This document shows, in pieces, positions 1 to 12,976 of a DNA stretch of 64,000 nucleotides. Position 1 is the stretch's first letter. Each line of letters begins with the position of its first letter. The notes under the pieces were generated by a model. It was not told the DNA's origin and ran no database searches. It saw nothing but the letters and a program-made list of their open reading frames with translations. Source of the DNA: Scytalidium lignicola (taxonomy: Eukaryota > Ascomycota > Leotiomycetes); the NCBI GenBank assembly GCA_002812745.2, contig NCSJ02000155.1, positions 33,436 to 97,435 on the forward strand, in the 5' to 3' direction. Position numbers and translations under genes: made by a program.

Positions 1-3000
1 GGCGCATGCTGTGGTAATAGCACCATCGTTCCTTCAAGTTGATACGTTCTGCCACCGGTAGGATCATTGACTGCACCAGGAATCTGAGGCAATATCTTCT
101 TAGTCTGGAATGTGACTTCATCTAGGATTCTTGCCTGATTGTAATATGCAACGAAGATGCCAGAGGGTACCACACAAACGTAAGGATAGAGGTTGAACGG
201 GGCAGTTTGATCCAAGAACTCTAGATAGACTGTGGTATTTGAGTATCCGCTAACCGTAGATGCGTCAGGAACACCAGTAGCAGGCAAGAGCTCTAAAGTT
301 GGCTGCTCCGCATCGTTACTTCCAATTTCCCCACCGATAATCATGATTGAGCCGTTCGCCATGACCATGGCAGAGGGGTACCAGCGAGGAACTTGAAGAG
401 ACAAGATACCAGGATCTTCTTGCCATTCGTTCTTGCCAGGCACGCCATTTGATCCATCAGGCCAGTAGAGTCTGATTCCAAAGTTAGATTCTCCAGCCCA
501 GCCTCCAACCGTAATCTGTCGTCCAGCTTTATCAGGCAGTGTGAGTCCCGCAGAGCAGAATACATCGGTGTCCATGCCTATCATAGTTCTCCATGCAGCA
601 GTAAAGTTCGAAATTTCCGTAAGATCCAGTTCATATGCACCAGTACCATTAGGCTCACCAGATCCATACTTTTCTGTAAATGTAACCTTTCCAGTCACCA
701 CCTGTGAAGTCATGAGTGGGACAACAACACCGCCTATGAGTAATGAATATTCGCCGGCATTGTTACCAGTTGGGAAATCCCAGGAATACAGAGGCTCAGA
801 CCCGTTCCAGGCATAGTAACTCATGAGATTTCCAGATCCACATAGATACTGGGTATCTCCAGTACAAGGCGCATTACATTGGGAGTCATCGACAATTTGG
901 GGTACACGGCTTCGAGTATACTGCTGTACATTATCTGGATCCGTCGAAACGCCAGGAGCAGAGGCAACGAGGATATTCTGAACATCGCCACAGAAGCATT
1001 GAGAGCCGAATTCTAATCCCGCAGCGTTGAATCCGAATTCTTGACACGTTGCGAGACAGGCTGGCGCAGTGTTATTGTCGTTTTGCCACACTAGGTATGG
1101 GAAAGTAGACAGAATCTCGTTAGCATCCTCACTCGAAGGAATGTTATCCTGCAAGCAACCTTTGTATACCCAGCCGGTTGGTAACCCTATGATTTGAGCA
1201 GTGGGAGGCTGGAACACCTGTGGTGTGCCATGAGAATAGACTGATAACCTATTCCCAGCTCCACAGGTCTCTGCACTGTTGCCCGTGCAAGGCATATTGC
1301 AGTCTGCTTGATTCGCGGCCAGGGAAGCTCCGTTATAGAGGAAGTTATCGCAGAAACACTGAGTGCTGAACTCTAGACCTGCGATGGTATATCCAGCTGC
1401 AACACAAGCTTCGACGCAGGATTGAATGGTGAGCGTCTGGCTGTCGGGTTGTTGGTGGTTTAAGTCGCGGCCGTTTAAGCCGTCAACATAACAGCCTTGG
1501 TAAGTCCAACCAGTTGGTAGACCTGTTGTGGCCGGCGTGGAAACGGCTGGAGGGCCAGTGGTTGTAGTAGTAGTAGGCCTTGACGTCGTTGTGGTGGATG
1601 GCAAAGCACCAGTGAGCATGTACAAGTCCAATCTGTTTCCTGAGCCGCAGTACTCATATTGATTACCTGGACAGATATTGCTGCAGTCTGTCAAGGGAGC
1701 AATGACAGAGCCAGCATTAAGACTGTTCCCGCAATAACCTGTTAATGAGTTAGAACGAAATCAATATGAGGTGGAAGAATTGGGGAAAATATACATTCTC
1801 CTGAATACTCAACACCGAAGTAGATAAACTTCTGTTGTGAACAATAACCCTCACACTCCTCGATTGTCATGGCGTCGTAATCATAAAGTGGTGCTGCACC
1901 ATCCAATGCTCGACCACCGGTAGCCTCGGTATAACAACCCTGGTAGCTATAAGGACCGGCAGTAGGTTCGTGCTGAAGCGTAGGATGTGCCGAAGTTGTA
2001 GTTGTAGGTTTGGTGGTGGTTGTAGAGGCTGCGGGAGGAGGCACACTTGGAGCAGAACTACTTGTAGCAACAGTAGTAGTATGAGTAGTCGTGGTCGTGG
2101 CCTTGGCCGTAGTCGTAGTCGTAGAAACTTTGGACGACGATACACTCACAGGAAGTGTACTAGCTTTGGATGTTGTTGTTTTTGAAACCGTCGTGGTTGT
2201 CGTCCACGGAGGCAATTTAACGGTGTTGTTGAAGTCGTACACGTCAATTCTATTCGATCCACCACAAAACTCGGAGAGATTTCCGTTGCAGAGCATGTTG
2301 CATCCGGATAAAGGGGCGAGTAGACCTCCATTTTCGATGGCATTGCCGCAATCTGGAACATGTGTCAGCTAAATAGCTACAGTTTTGCGAAGCGTATATT
2401 TGAGTGAGGTTTACTTACAGCATTCTCCGGCGTATTCAACTCCCGCGAGATGGAAACCAGCATTTTGACACGCCTGGGTGCAGAGAGCTACGGTCATATT
2501 CGCTCCACCTCCAGTTGTTGATACACCATTGGGCAGAGCTCGTCCAGTGGTACCTTCACTACGATTAAATTCCAGTTAGCACTTTGTAATCTCTGCCGGT
2601 AAATGGAGTGAAGTACAAGTGAGGGTATAAACAAAAGCAACTTACGCATAGCATCCTGCAAAAGTCCAGTTTCCATCTGGTCCCATATTTGTCATTGGTC
2701 CCGTAGTCCCACTCCAGAAGAGATTCAATCGGTTTGGACCACCACAAGGTTCGGTTGCATTTCCAGAGCATGCCATGTCACAATCAGTCGCCGGAGCAGA
2801 TGTAGCTCCTCCAGCAATTGAGCTTCCGCAAACTATGCTAAATATTAGAAAGGACCGTCGCAATTGAGTATCTTGCAGAGATTGGGTGAGAAGGAAATCA
2901 ACAACGAACAGCATTGACTTGAGTACTCGGTGCCTGCATAAATGTATCCCAGGCTTTCGCAGTACGTGATGCACGATTCAATTGTGGTGGTTGTGAGATC

Positions 3001-3309
3001 TTGCTCCGGCCCTGTTAAGGTGCGGCCGACATCACTTTTGCGCAATAGTTAGTCAATTGATAAATTTGATAGNAAAAAAAGTACCAAAGATTGATTGACG
3101 TACACGTAGCATCCTTGCGATGTCCAGTTTCCTGGAAGATCTGAGGGGACAACAAGGGCTCGTTTCTTGACGGCGACAGCATCACAGAGACTGATCTGTT
3201 TTGAAAAGTTCGAATTAACCTAGCTGAAGAGCAGGAATTCTAGAGCATACAAACTTACACTAGATATTAAAACCCATGCCCTGAAGGCATTGTCTATAAT
3301 CTGACGCAT
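1..3309 (-). CDS. Secreted WSC-domain / glyoxal oxidase protein (3' partial)
   Basis: The reading starts at an ATG at 3309 with a short hydrophobic leader split by an intron (leader then Ile-Ser-Leu-Cys-Asp-Ala). It continues through five WSC carbohydrate-binding modules (roughly 3150-2700, 2660-2220, 1960-1620, 1510-1230 and 1180-830). Each has the YxGCY opening and the CGG/CGSxNRL closing signature. Ser/Thr-rich linkers join them, notably at 2220-1970. After the fifth WSC comes the start of a glyoxal oxidase domain. It shows TDVFCSAG (540-570), whose Cys is expected to form the Cys-Tyr cofactor, and PRWYPS (about 370-390), which supplies the Tyr. The C-terminal part lies beyond base 1. Family members are extracellular copper radical oxidases that make H2O2 from aldehydes. 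At least five introns are inferred, with GT donors and AG acceptors that keep frame; one contains the N at 3073. Module order WSC(n)-glyoxal oxidase is known in fungi. Confidence 0.9.
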
Positions 3310-5507
3310 GATTGCTTTAAAGCCCTTTCTTTTTCAAGGCTCTTCAGCCGAGCAGCGAATGAGGTCAAGAGAGCAGAGCAGAATTAAATATTATTTTTAT
3401 TATGTGTGTACATAACAGGCAATCATAGGGCCAAAAACGAGAGTGAGAGGCAATTGGGAGCGACAGTCAAGAGCTTGGAAGACAATGTGCAAGAGGGCAA
3501 AAGGGAGGACAAAAAGAACAGAGACACAGCAGCATCCAAAACTTTTATATGGATGCAATAGCGAAAGGCTGTATGCATATAGACAGGGGACAGAGCTGCA
3601 GCACGATAAGAGACAAAGAAGAGCTCTGGAAAAGCTCCACCCCGCAACTATCCCGCGCATTGTTATTTGTTGCTTTTGCTTATGATTGTCTGTACGTGAT
3701 TTGCTTGGTCGAAGCAATAATACAGTCCAGTCGCACAAAGCTTGTGTGTGTGTTAACAGAATGCTTGCCTGCTGCATGTCTCTCTCGATGCGCCCCGCCC
3801 CTGGACAGGCTCGTATCGATTTCGTCTTCCTGCTTAGCCCTCCAAGTGTCCACCGAAGGTGCTACAGCGTTTGGCCTATCGCTGCCTAACACAACGGCTT
3901 GTTATACCCCAGCAATGCCTCTTAAGGATCCGAAGCTACAGGGAAAGTATCTTGGAAGAGGGCAGAAGTTTAAACGTGTCTGCGGTCGAGTACGAAGGAT
4001 GCATGGCTGATTATTGAAATTGGAAGGACCCTTGTGGCGCTCAAGGTACCGCTTTGATAAGGTATCTCGCAATGAGGTTGCCCAACTCGAGATGCGCAAT
4101 GCTTCCTAACTTGGCAAAGGAGCCAAGAAGGGGAATGTGCGTTCTTTAATGCTGTTGTTGTCAATTTCAAGCTCTTAAGCTTCTGGCTTTGAGCCACGGG
4201 AGAAGGGTATCGTATTGAACCATTGTGCTAACCCCACCGCCAACGTTTTGGGCTGGAACAGGTATTTTGCTCTTTGGATGAACCACTTGAAGGCGACCAC
4301 ACTTGCCATCCAGATGGAGCGGCACGATACGATAAACGGCGGGGCGATTGATGCCAGTATTCACGTACCCATTCATCCAGCCATCCTTCTCCGAAGGCAG
4401 GCAGAAAAAATCAATAGTTTTTGCAGACCCGTCCCGCCGAGGATATTAATAACCCCTGGGCTTGCATTGTGCAGACGCCGTCATAGGGCGTGGCATCCAA
4501 TGTTGACGCTTCGTACCAATAGGAGATGGACCATCAAGGGGCCGAGTTCGAACTTTCTGTCGCTTGCCCTAAGTCCGAAGCATAAATACGAGAAATAGTC
4601 AGGGGGCCTTGTAATAATTAGGCCTCTTCTGGTCGTGGCGGTTTTGTACTCTCTGAGCTTTCCGACAGACTGTCGCACGGAACTGTAATACGGTGTGAAA
4701 GGTCCCTTCGTGGCGTCGGATGCTTGTTCGGAAATTGAAATATTGCCTGTGCAGATCATGGATCTAGCAAATGGGGGGTTATTAGACAAGTTCGGAGCGC
4801 TCAAGCCTAGTACGTAACGTACAGTATAATATAGTGAATACCTTGTTGACTTTCCTTTCTGTATGCGACTCTGTGGCTTAAAACGCTCTAACCGATGGCT
4901 CTGCCCGTTATCAGTATCCATTTTTATTACTATTCCCTTAGCCAATTGCTTATCCTGCACGGCAGAGAATTTTCCGTGAGGCTTTAAGGGTATAAGATAA
5001 CCATGTAAGCGGGAAACACATATGCTTTACCGGCCGAATTGCCACGTATAAAGAGGAGCGTGTTTGTCAGTGTATAGTTAGTACTTAAGTTTAATTCTAA
5101 GCTCAATTCTATTGTTCTGAACCTTTTGTGCACATTCCTCCTATTTCCTGCTTATTATCAACATAATTATATAATTAATATTAATGATTATCTAGTTTTT
5201 TGAGAAAATTTGATTATATATAGGTATAGAATGCTAAATTTATATTCTTACATTACTTAAACCCCTTGCTCCATTAAATTTTAACCATGCGGAAGTGGAA
5301 ATGAGCACATATGGACTCGTGAAAGCGGCGGAGGAGATAGTCTCGGCTTCTACATATTATTAAACATATAATAGTTCTTAGAATATTTAAGTAAAAATAG
5401 TGTATTTTCATATTTGGCATGATTACACATCCTTTTAATCAGCATTATAAAATAATTGACATGGTAAAACATACTGTGGAAACATTTACCCTCTATTAAC
5501 CTTACAA
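3310..5507. other. Intergenic, no supported gene
   Basis: Several overlapping open frames of up to about 160 codons exist on both strands (for example 3549-4010 + and 4481-4960 -). None has a recognisable domain, a plausible composition or supporting splice structure. The stretch 5100-5480 is strongly AT-rich. It probably holds the promoter of the WSC protein (left) and the terminator of the ankyrin gene (right). Confidence 0.5.
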
Positions 5508-8500
5508 TTAGCTCCTCTTGTGGTTTCTCAACATGCTTGAGAGGATAACATGTCCTTTCTTCTCTGCTAGCTTTGCTGCATTCTCGCACCTACTCCCTAG
5601 CCCTTCTGTATCGGTGTCATTCTCGAGCAGCAGAGATACTATATCTAAGTGACCATTCTCTGCAGCACCCTCTAAGGCGGTTCTGCCATCACGTTTTGAT
5701 GCCGGAGCGTTGATATCGGCCCCAGCCCTTAACAATATTAGGACAATTGGAAGATGTCCTTTGATTGCAGCCATTTGTAGAGCGGTAACCCCCCATAAAT
5801 CTGCAGCGGGAGCATTGCAGTTTGCGCCTTTATCCAATAACAAGCGGACAAGACTAGTGTTTTCAATTTCTACAGCTTCTTGGAGAGCGGTCCGGCCACG
5901 TTTTGGCGAAGCGGGGGCATTTACGTTAGCTCCCGCATCTAATAAAAGGTGGATGAGATCAGTTTTGTTGCAACGTATAGCTGTTTGGAGGGCTGTCCCT
6001 TCCCAGTTTGATAAATCAGGAGCATTTACGTCGGCTCCTGCGTTTAATAAAACTCGAACTATGTCAATATCGCTTTGGTGAGCTGCAGCTGCGACTGCGA
6101 TTCGAAGGGCAGAGTCTCCGTCTCCTCCCCTGCGGCTTACGTCTCCCCTGCGGTTTACGTCTGCCCCAGCATCTAGTAATATTTGAACTAAGTCAAGTTT
6201 CTTTCTCTGTACTGCTTGATGCAGCAACGGTGCATTTTCTGAAGAAGCTGCGTTGGGATCGGCACCAGCGTTGAGCAATTTTCGGACAATATCTATCTCA
6301 ATGGGATCGAAGTGATAGAATCTGGACGCGACTACTGCTAAAACCGCTGTTAAATTTTGGACTGAGATACCATTGTTTGCGCCTGCATTCCATAGCATGT
6401 AGAAGATATCTTTGTGGTCGCCATCCAAAGCTGCTTCAAGTGTTGTACATGGACATCGATATTCCATTGAGTATCCATTGGTGTACTGTACATTGACATC
6501 TGCACCTGCCTCAATAAAGTATTGAACCGCCTCAGTTTTCCCTTCTCTTGATGCTATCAACAGCGGTGGCATTTCGCCAGTTTGTCCATTGGGGCTTGCT
6601 GTTTGCAAAAATACCCGAATTATATCGGGATTACCTCCCACAACAGCTAGCGAAAGAGTGGAACAGTTCCAATCAGTACTTGATACATTTATATTGGCTC
6701 CGGCAGCAAGTAATGTTTTGAACACAGAAATATTTCCACTCTGGGCTGCTGCTTGAAGTGCTGTAAATCCGAACCTGGCTGCTCTAGGAGCATTCACCTC
6801 GGCGCCGGATTCTAAAAGGAACCGAACTAACATAAAGTTACCCTTTTTGCGGCGGCTTGGAGACAGGTCAGCCCACCTATAGGGCCTGCAGCAGCATTAA
6901 TGTCTGAGCCAGCATGTATCAAGATCTGCACTAGATCAATGTTACAATTCTCTACAGCGGCTTGAAGGGCAGTTCTTCCTCGATTTTCACGTGCAGGAGC
7001 GTTAACAGCAGCACCATTCCTCAGCAAGAGCTCCACAAGTCTAGTGTTATTCTTTGCTGCAGCGACTTGCAACGGCGTCCATCCAATACTTTTCCCTTCG
7101 ATATCCGCACCAGCTGCGAGTAGTAACCGTGCAACCACGGCATCACCTCGTGCCGCTGCAGTCCCAAGTGGTGTCCGGTAAAAGTAAGAGCAAAAGTAAG
7201 AGTAAGGAAGAGCGGTAAGCGGGCTGCGGAAAACATAATGTATATTTTTGACAGTATTAACGAAAGAATTGGGGTAATAACATTCGTCGTAATACCAATC
7301 GCTGTAACCCCACTCACTATAATCACCGCTGTAAGACGAGGGATCGTTGATTATTTTGCTAGCAACAGATTGGCAGGCTAAATATTCTTCGCGCGTAAGA
7401 GCATAACCATCCGGGTTCGCACCAGCTTTTAGAAGCACCTGTACTATCTCGGCGTGGTCGCTGTCTTCCCAGTCGCGCTCTCTTTCCTCGTCTTCTCCAT
7501 GCATAGCAATTTGAATTGCAGATTCAAGGTGGCCAAAGCTACCAGATTTGATTGCCGCTTTACGAGCGGCTTCATATATAATACCCATTGGTGCATTGAC
7601 ATCTACCCCCGAATCAAGGAGATATTGCACGGTATCTATATCTGCAGAATCCCGGCCTACCACATCTTGAAGGTGCGTCATCATGTGCGGCTTGTTTAAC
7701 AGATTAAAACATACTTTCGGGTTTAAAAGCCTTCGCAGACGTATGGAATCACCGTTTCTGGCGGCTTCAAGGACATCAATTCCTGGAAGCTCTTCTTTAT
7801 GGGTTGCGGTATGTGTAGGGTTGAGCAATAGTTGTACTAACTCAACATCCTTATTTATTATCGCCCATTTAATTGGGGACAGTTCATCTCCGAATTTGAC
7901 GGTAATATCCGCACCAGCATTCAACAAGAGCGTAATAAGAGAGATGTCTCTCTGATCTCTCTTATCTCTCGGCGTTTGTAGTATAGCAGTCGAAAGTGGT
8001 GTCATCCTCGGCTTCCAGCTTCCACTACCTCCAGGAATATTAATGTCGATCTTAAAGCCAAGTAAGGCGCGTACGGCCGCGTCATTCTTTATCCTTATTG
8101 CACTGACAAGAATTTCAGACGCGAAAACTTCGGTTGTTGCGATCTTCATCTTAACCAAGTCTTCAATAGCCGCAAATTGGTCTGTTTCAATTACCCATTG
8201 TAACAGCGCATCTGTTTGGTAGTTGGGAAGTAAATTGTTTGAAGAAAGATAGATGGAGTGGCGTAAAAGTTGAAGTGTTACTTGGAACTTTGAACCAAGG
8301 GACTCGAAGTTCCTTATAATATCACTACTTTGTTGTTCGACTAAGATTGTGTCTAGGGGAGACGTGGCCGTTTGAACGAATTTGTTGTTTCTTACGATTT
8401 CAGTGAACAAAGATCTGGCTCTCAGATCCCATGGTAATGACGATACTTCGTTTTTGGACCTTTGTTGCTCGAAAAGTAAGGGCTGCATTGCGTGATGTTG

Positions 8501-9289
8501 ATGCTCTGATAGAAGGAGACGTTTAACTACTAATGATGAGCAACATTCTCTTAGCGTTAAATAGAAGCGTACATACACTGCGGCTCCACAAGAGCTTCAA
8601 ATTTGAACCATGGGATATGCATGTATTGTACGAAAGATTCGTGTTCTTGTCGTGGTGTTCAAATTTCAACACCATCCATTGGAGAGGGACTGCGTGCTGT
8701 CGACTAGTTAGGTATCCAATATTTCAGAGCCCGAAGCTTTTTGGCTGGATACATACCTGTAATTGGGTCCACCTGCCAAGATGGAAGAGAATACCTTCTT
8801 ATTTCTCTTTTGACCNTTTTTATGTGACACTAACTCTCCATCAATATAGGTATCACTCTCTTTCCCTTCTAAGTTACGCTTTTGTATTTTTCTGGAGATC
8901 AATTTCCATTTCTCGCCTGTACTATTTTTCTTGAAACCCCATTTTTTGAACCTCCGCGTATATTGGGCTTCACTATTGTATTGATCAGGGAAGCTGATCA
9001 AACATATTATGGTGACAACGCAGGGTTGACAGTGCACAAACCTCGCATGAAAGCCACGACTTTGCATTGCAGCTTGGACTTTTCCTTTGCTTTTGTCCTC
9101 ATCCAAGAACAAAGTTTTGATCTCATCTTTATATTTCTCCCACTCAGCTTCGGGGATCTTTCGAGTACTTGATTGTTTTGTAGTGGCTGATTCAGCTGTC
9201 CCGCTCAGCAGTTCATCTTGCTCCCTAACTTCGGAACCAGAGAAAAGCTCCCGAGACATAAGAAGGTAGTTCTCGCTAGAATACCACAT
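5508..9289 (-). CDS. Clr5-domain ankyrin-repeat protein with an internal frameshift
   Basis: Exon 1 (9289-9042) and exon 2 (8972-8757) encode a Clr5 domain: EWEKYKDEIKTLFLDED, then after a 69-base intron EAQYTRRFKKWGFKKN. Clr5 is the fungal domain named after the fission yeast silencing factor. Exon 3 (8577-5508) encodes a spacer and then many ankyrin repeats with the motif LLLxAGADVNAP. The Clr5 tail only reads as expected (KKVKREIRRYSLPSW) if the N at 8816 is dropped; that also fixes the second intron as 8756-8578. Near 6841-6848 the frame breaks inside a repeat: the upstream frame ends LQAAAKRV and the downstream frame resumes as GNFMLVRFLLESGAEVN. One extra base in the five-A run (T on the + strand) would give LQAAAKKGNFMLVRF. 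With both corrections the exons sum to 1,178 codons including the stop. Without the extra base the protein is cut in its ankyrin domain. Ankyrin proteins mediate protein binding; the partner is unknown. Confidence 0.85.
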
Positions 9290-10060
9290 GTTGAACTCAG
9301 GAAACTAAGATTTTACTTAGTAAGCGAATGCTCCCACAATTAACAACAGTTTTAAATAGGAGATAAGCAAAGTCACTTTCGAACCTGAGATATATCTAAG
9401 GCTTATAATATAAGAGTAAGAATAATTTAATCGAGGATGTGTCTGTTCAAGGCTTTGGGACGGGTACAAGGCTTTATATCTCACCTAAACCACTACAAAG
9501 CTTATTCGTTGCGACCAAAATTCGCTCCCCACGTCTTGGTGTTACCCGTATTTGTTCCAGTTTCCAGCCTCATGCTCCATCTCACCGCTACGTCAGACAC
9601 ACATTGTGGTCACCACCAATGGCAAGTTGCGATCCATTACTAGGCCCAGTACTTGACACGCAAGCGCTGCAGACACATAGCCCTCGCGCCTAGCTAGATC
9701 GCCCATTAACTAGGATATTGATTGGAGAATGCCAAAAGTTGCTTTCAGCAGTATTGTGCCTCGATGTTATGGAGACTTGCCTAGTAAGCCACGTCTATGA
9801 ACTGGTCATCATTAAGTTAGTGTTTGATTGGGAGTTTCCAGAGTGTCGTTCCTGGACTTATATCTATTGGCTAATACGGGATGTAAAGAATGCGCTGCAC
9901 TCAAATTTGAGAGTTGCAGTGCCAAAATTTGTGTTTTGTTGCATGTAAATGCCTTCACAGTACTCCCATCTCTTCTTCCAATAACATAGTATTTTCTCAC
10001 TCTCAAGCTTCCATTTAAAATCCAGTCAACGAGTGCAGGTACAACGAAGTTAAAGCGTCC
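9290..10060. other. Intergenic, no supported gene
   Basis: Promoter side of the Clr5-ankyrin gene and upstream region of the small membrane protein at 10061. The short open frames here (for example 9437-9693 +) have no recognisable content. Confidence 0.5.
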
Positions 10061-10397
10061 ATGACACTCTCTGCCGATTCCATCATCGGCATGGTTGCAA
10101 TATTTGTCGGTCTTCCACCTTCAGTTCTCATTCTATGGAAAGTATTTCAAAGAATGGGGATATTTCAATGTATGTCTACACATTCATTATTCCTGATTAG
10201 TGTCCAGGTGTTGAGACTAATAATTGATTTCAGCGAGGTCAGAAATAACTACGGAGAGAGCAATGCATCCTGGTGAACTGAGAGGATTTTTCAACGGCAA
10301 CCGAGATACAATAACGTTGACTAGAATATTCTCGGCATATGAGTATGGGATAGACATAGAAGCGGCTAGTACTTGGGGTCTGGATCGCCAGTATTGA
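10061..10397 (+). CDS. Small single-pass membrane protein, two exons
   Basis: Exon 1 (10061-10169) starts MTLSADSIIGMVAIFVG and carries a hydrophobic segment of about 20 residues near the N-terminus followed by basic residues. The intron (10170-10233) has a GTATGT donor and a TTTCAG acceptor. Exon 2 (10234-10397) continues in frame with RSEITTERAMHPGELR and ends at a TGA. The spliced frame is 273 bases, giving 90 residues. I recall similar short fungal proteins with this kind of start (short polar stretch, then IIxxVxLFxxLPP), but the function of such proteins is unknown to me. The splice sites and preserved frame argue that the gene is real although neither exon alone looks convincing. Confidence 0.6.
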
Positions 10398-12077
10398 GAA
10401 TAAATGTCGTTGCGCGATAGATACAAGTTAGTGTAGACTGGCTTCAATATGTTAAATTCACTAAACTATCCAACTGACTGATTTGAAAGACCATTATATT
10501 TAAAGCACCATATGTGACATAAGAGGGGTTTCCTAGCCGGCTCCTAATAACCAAGGTCCAAGTTGATTACTTCAATAAGTTACCCTAATATCGAGGACTT
10601 GCTCGATATTTGCTACTCTCATTTTAAAGAAGCAGTTGCAATGGGGCAGGAAATTGAACCTACCAACTAATGCTCCAGCATATAATTATGGTATTGGATA
10701 GCAAGGTAACAAAATGAGGGGGAAGATTAATTCTTGATTGGATCTAATAGCAAAACGAAACAGCCTTGTCAAGGTTATACACAGGTGTCGGGCGAGGAGA
10801 GGTCAATGCAATGCACAGCAGAAGTTGCTGTTCAATATTTGCTGCACTTCACCATAGTACTCTGAACAGTTAAAATGGAATGGCGGCATCCAATATGCAG
10901 CTCAAAATTCTCCCACAGGTTTATCCATGCGTCTGACATTGAGGAGGTTGTTGAAGGATGCAAGGCTTGGTGAATGGCTTACTTAAAGTGGGGTTCCGGA
11001 TTGCATTATCCAAGACCTTTTTCGTTTTCCTCCCGAAGATTGCGAGAAGCCGATGAATCTTTAACAATTGAAATTGCAATCTTCGATATTGCATCGGGTT
11101 AATCGCATGCAAATGTCGAATTTATATTGGCAATAAAAAGTTGGTTTGATAAAAATTGGCACCTCTGCATTTCGTAGAAGTTGTTGTGCTCAAGCAGTGT
11201 ATGGTCATGGTGACTCGAGGCTGCCTACCTCGAGAGTGCAAGGCTACGCGAGGATCACAAACTTTCCCATGCCTATACTAATAGTAAAAGTGCCTTAAAA
11301 CCCCAAGCTACCTTTCTCTCTTGCCGACGTTGTGCTTACGTACCGTCTACAACCCTAACAATTTATCATACGGCTCGTCCCAACCTGTCTAGAAGAACTG
11401 GCTCCGAAAGAACCCTTGACTGACTTTGTTCCAATTTTAACCAGCAGCAGTTATAGCCGAGGAGCCTGAAAACAGGTCCATCCACCATCGCTCGCCTTTC
11501 GGCCCACCCTTGCTCACCAAAAACTGCCGGTAAAGCAGCTCCACTCACCTTTCCGGACGGAAACAGATTTTGTTCATCTCAGGATTGGCGTGTGATAATC
11601 ACCCGTTAAGATTCCATCGTCTAGACTAGTAATGAGAGATCGAAGATCGAAGATGGAAAAATTCCATAAATACAGCAAGGAGATCTTGGTAACATTGACC
11701 CCCTTGCATGATGTAGGGGGTTTGAGCTACTTTTCATTAAAATATAAAATAGAATGGAATAAAATAAAACTAAATCTGTTCATAATTGCACACGTCTTAT
11801 TCTATAGTACTAAGAGCTGAGAAGGTTTGTTGTTTTAACCTGAGTATGGAACGCTCGTATAAAGCTTACGTTCTGTCCTGAGAACGTTTTTAGTATATTG
11901 AACGCAACACTAATAATACATGCTTGATAAATAAATGTAAAGACAACTGCGGTAAAGAAAATCACAGCTGCACTAAGAGCCCAATCGCATCCTTTTCCTA
12001 AATTATTATCTGTCTCACTTTGATACATAATACACCAAGCACTCACCACAACTTCACACTCTTCGCAAACCAAACCA
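10398..12077. other. Intergenic, no supported gene
   Basis: Moderately AT-rich DNA with only short open frames. A hydrophobic frame at 11810-12100 (-) overlaps the hemerythrin gene tail in another frame and I could not connect it to any gene. No RNA gene recognised. Confidence 0.5.
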
Positions 12078-12976
12078 TTATGCAGAAGCTCTTGAACCAT
12101 TAATCAGCGGCGCTTTATGCGGATATCCAAAGAAGTCACACGGGGCAAATTGCCAGGCTCCTGCAAAACGCCGGCCATATAAGAATTTCAGAGGGTATAT
12201 CACCATGCTGGGAATCGGAGGGAAAGGGGATACAATCCCATCGAGAACGAAAGTGTTATCTGCACAAGTCAACGCGCAAGGTAGGTCTCTAGATTTCATG
12301 AACTCTCTTGTCAGTAACGCAGTGTCATAAAAGATNGNCAAGAGAGAGAGAGAGAGAGAGAGTAGCAGGTGGCGACACACCGGTACATATCCTTCGGCCC
12401 AAGTCCCTCCTTCGCCACTCTCTTCCACACATTTTTGAGCACTTTGCTGTCAGCTACATGTAAATCCAGCATAGTTGCGATCTCGCTATGCAAGTGCTTC
12501 TGGAGCAGCAGGCGGAAACCTTCGATGAGAGACTGCAGCCCTTTCCCGTCGAAATCCGTAGGGCCGGTGTCAAATACGTATTTCTGAAACTGATGAAGTG
12601 CTTCTTCAAAGTCTTTGTGTTCCTGCACGTTGACTGCCATGAGACCTGGCTTCTCAAGCGCATTTTCCAGAAGAGGAAAGAAGTGTTCTTCTTCCATGTC
12701 GTGATGGGACTTGAGCATACTGAACATACATTGACTGAATATAAGCATGTCTTTTGCTTGTGCAGTGCCTTTGGTCACTGAAAGGCATTGGTTGTATATT
12801 GCATTGAAGCCTCGGAGGATCATGTTATGGCCCAGGGCCATATTTCGAGCTAGGGTAATGGCATAATGATCCCGTGGAATATCTGTACGGGATTGGACAC
12901 CAGTTGTGTAAATGAGATCGAAAGGCTGATCCATCCATTGCTTGTTGAGAGAATCTTTGCTGGTGTCACTTGCCAT
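12078..12976 (-). CDS. Hemerythrin (HHE) domain protein
   Basis: Exon 1 (12976-12381) encodes an alpha-helical HHE cation-binding domain with His/Glu residues in the usual spacing: MALGHNMILRGFN, KSHHDMEEEHFFP, VQEHKDFEE and KHLHSEIATM. These are expected to bind a di-iron or other metal centre. The donor (GTGTGT at 12380) and an AG acceptor before 12306 remove 74 bases that include a CT microsatellite and two N bases. Exon 2 (12306-12078) supplies the C-terminal stretch LPCALTCADNTF...WQFAPCDFFGYP, which matches the tail I expect in fungal cytoplasmic hemerythrin-domain proteins. Exons sum to 275 codons with the stop. Likely a soluble intracellular protein; roles in oxygen, NO or iron handling are family generalities, not shown here. 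Confidence 0.85.
12307..12380 (-). repeat. CT/GA microsatellite inside the hemerythrin intron
   Basis: The + strand shows a run of about ten GA units at 12341-12362 preceded by two N bases. On the coding strand it forms a polypyrimidine tract inside the predicted intron, so length changes would not alter the protein. The flanking Ns suggest uncertain repeat length in the assembly. Confidence 0.75.

Noticed and set aside
4481..4960. 159-codon minus-strand frame
   Set aside because: No domain, odd composition, no splice context; likely chance.
10640..10720. Sequence resembling a tRNA T-arm on the minus strand
   Set aside because: Could not build an acceptor stem or anticodon arm by eye.
11810..12100. 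Hydrophobic minus-strand frame resembling a membrane protein
   Set aside because: Overlaps the end of the hemerythrin gene in another frame, has no homology I recognise and no linking exon.
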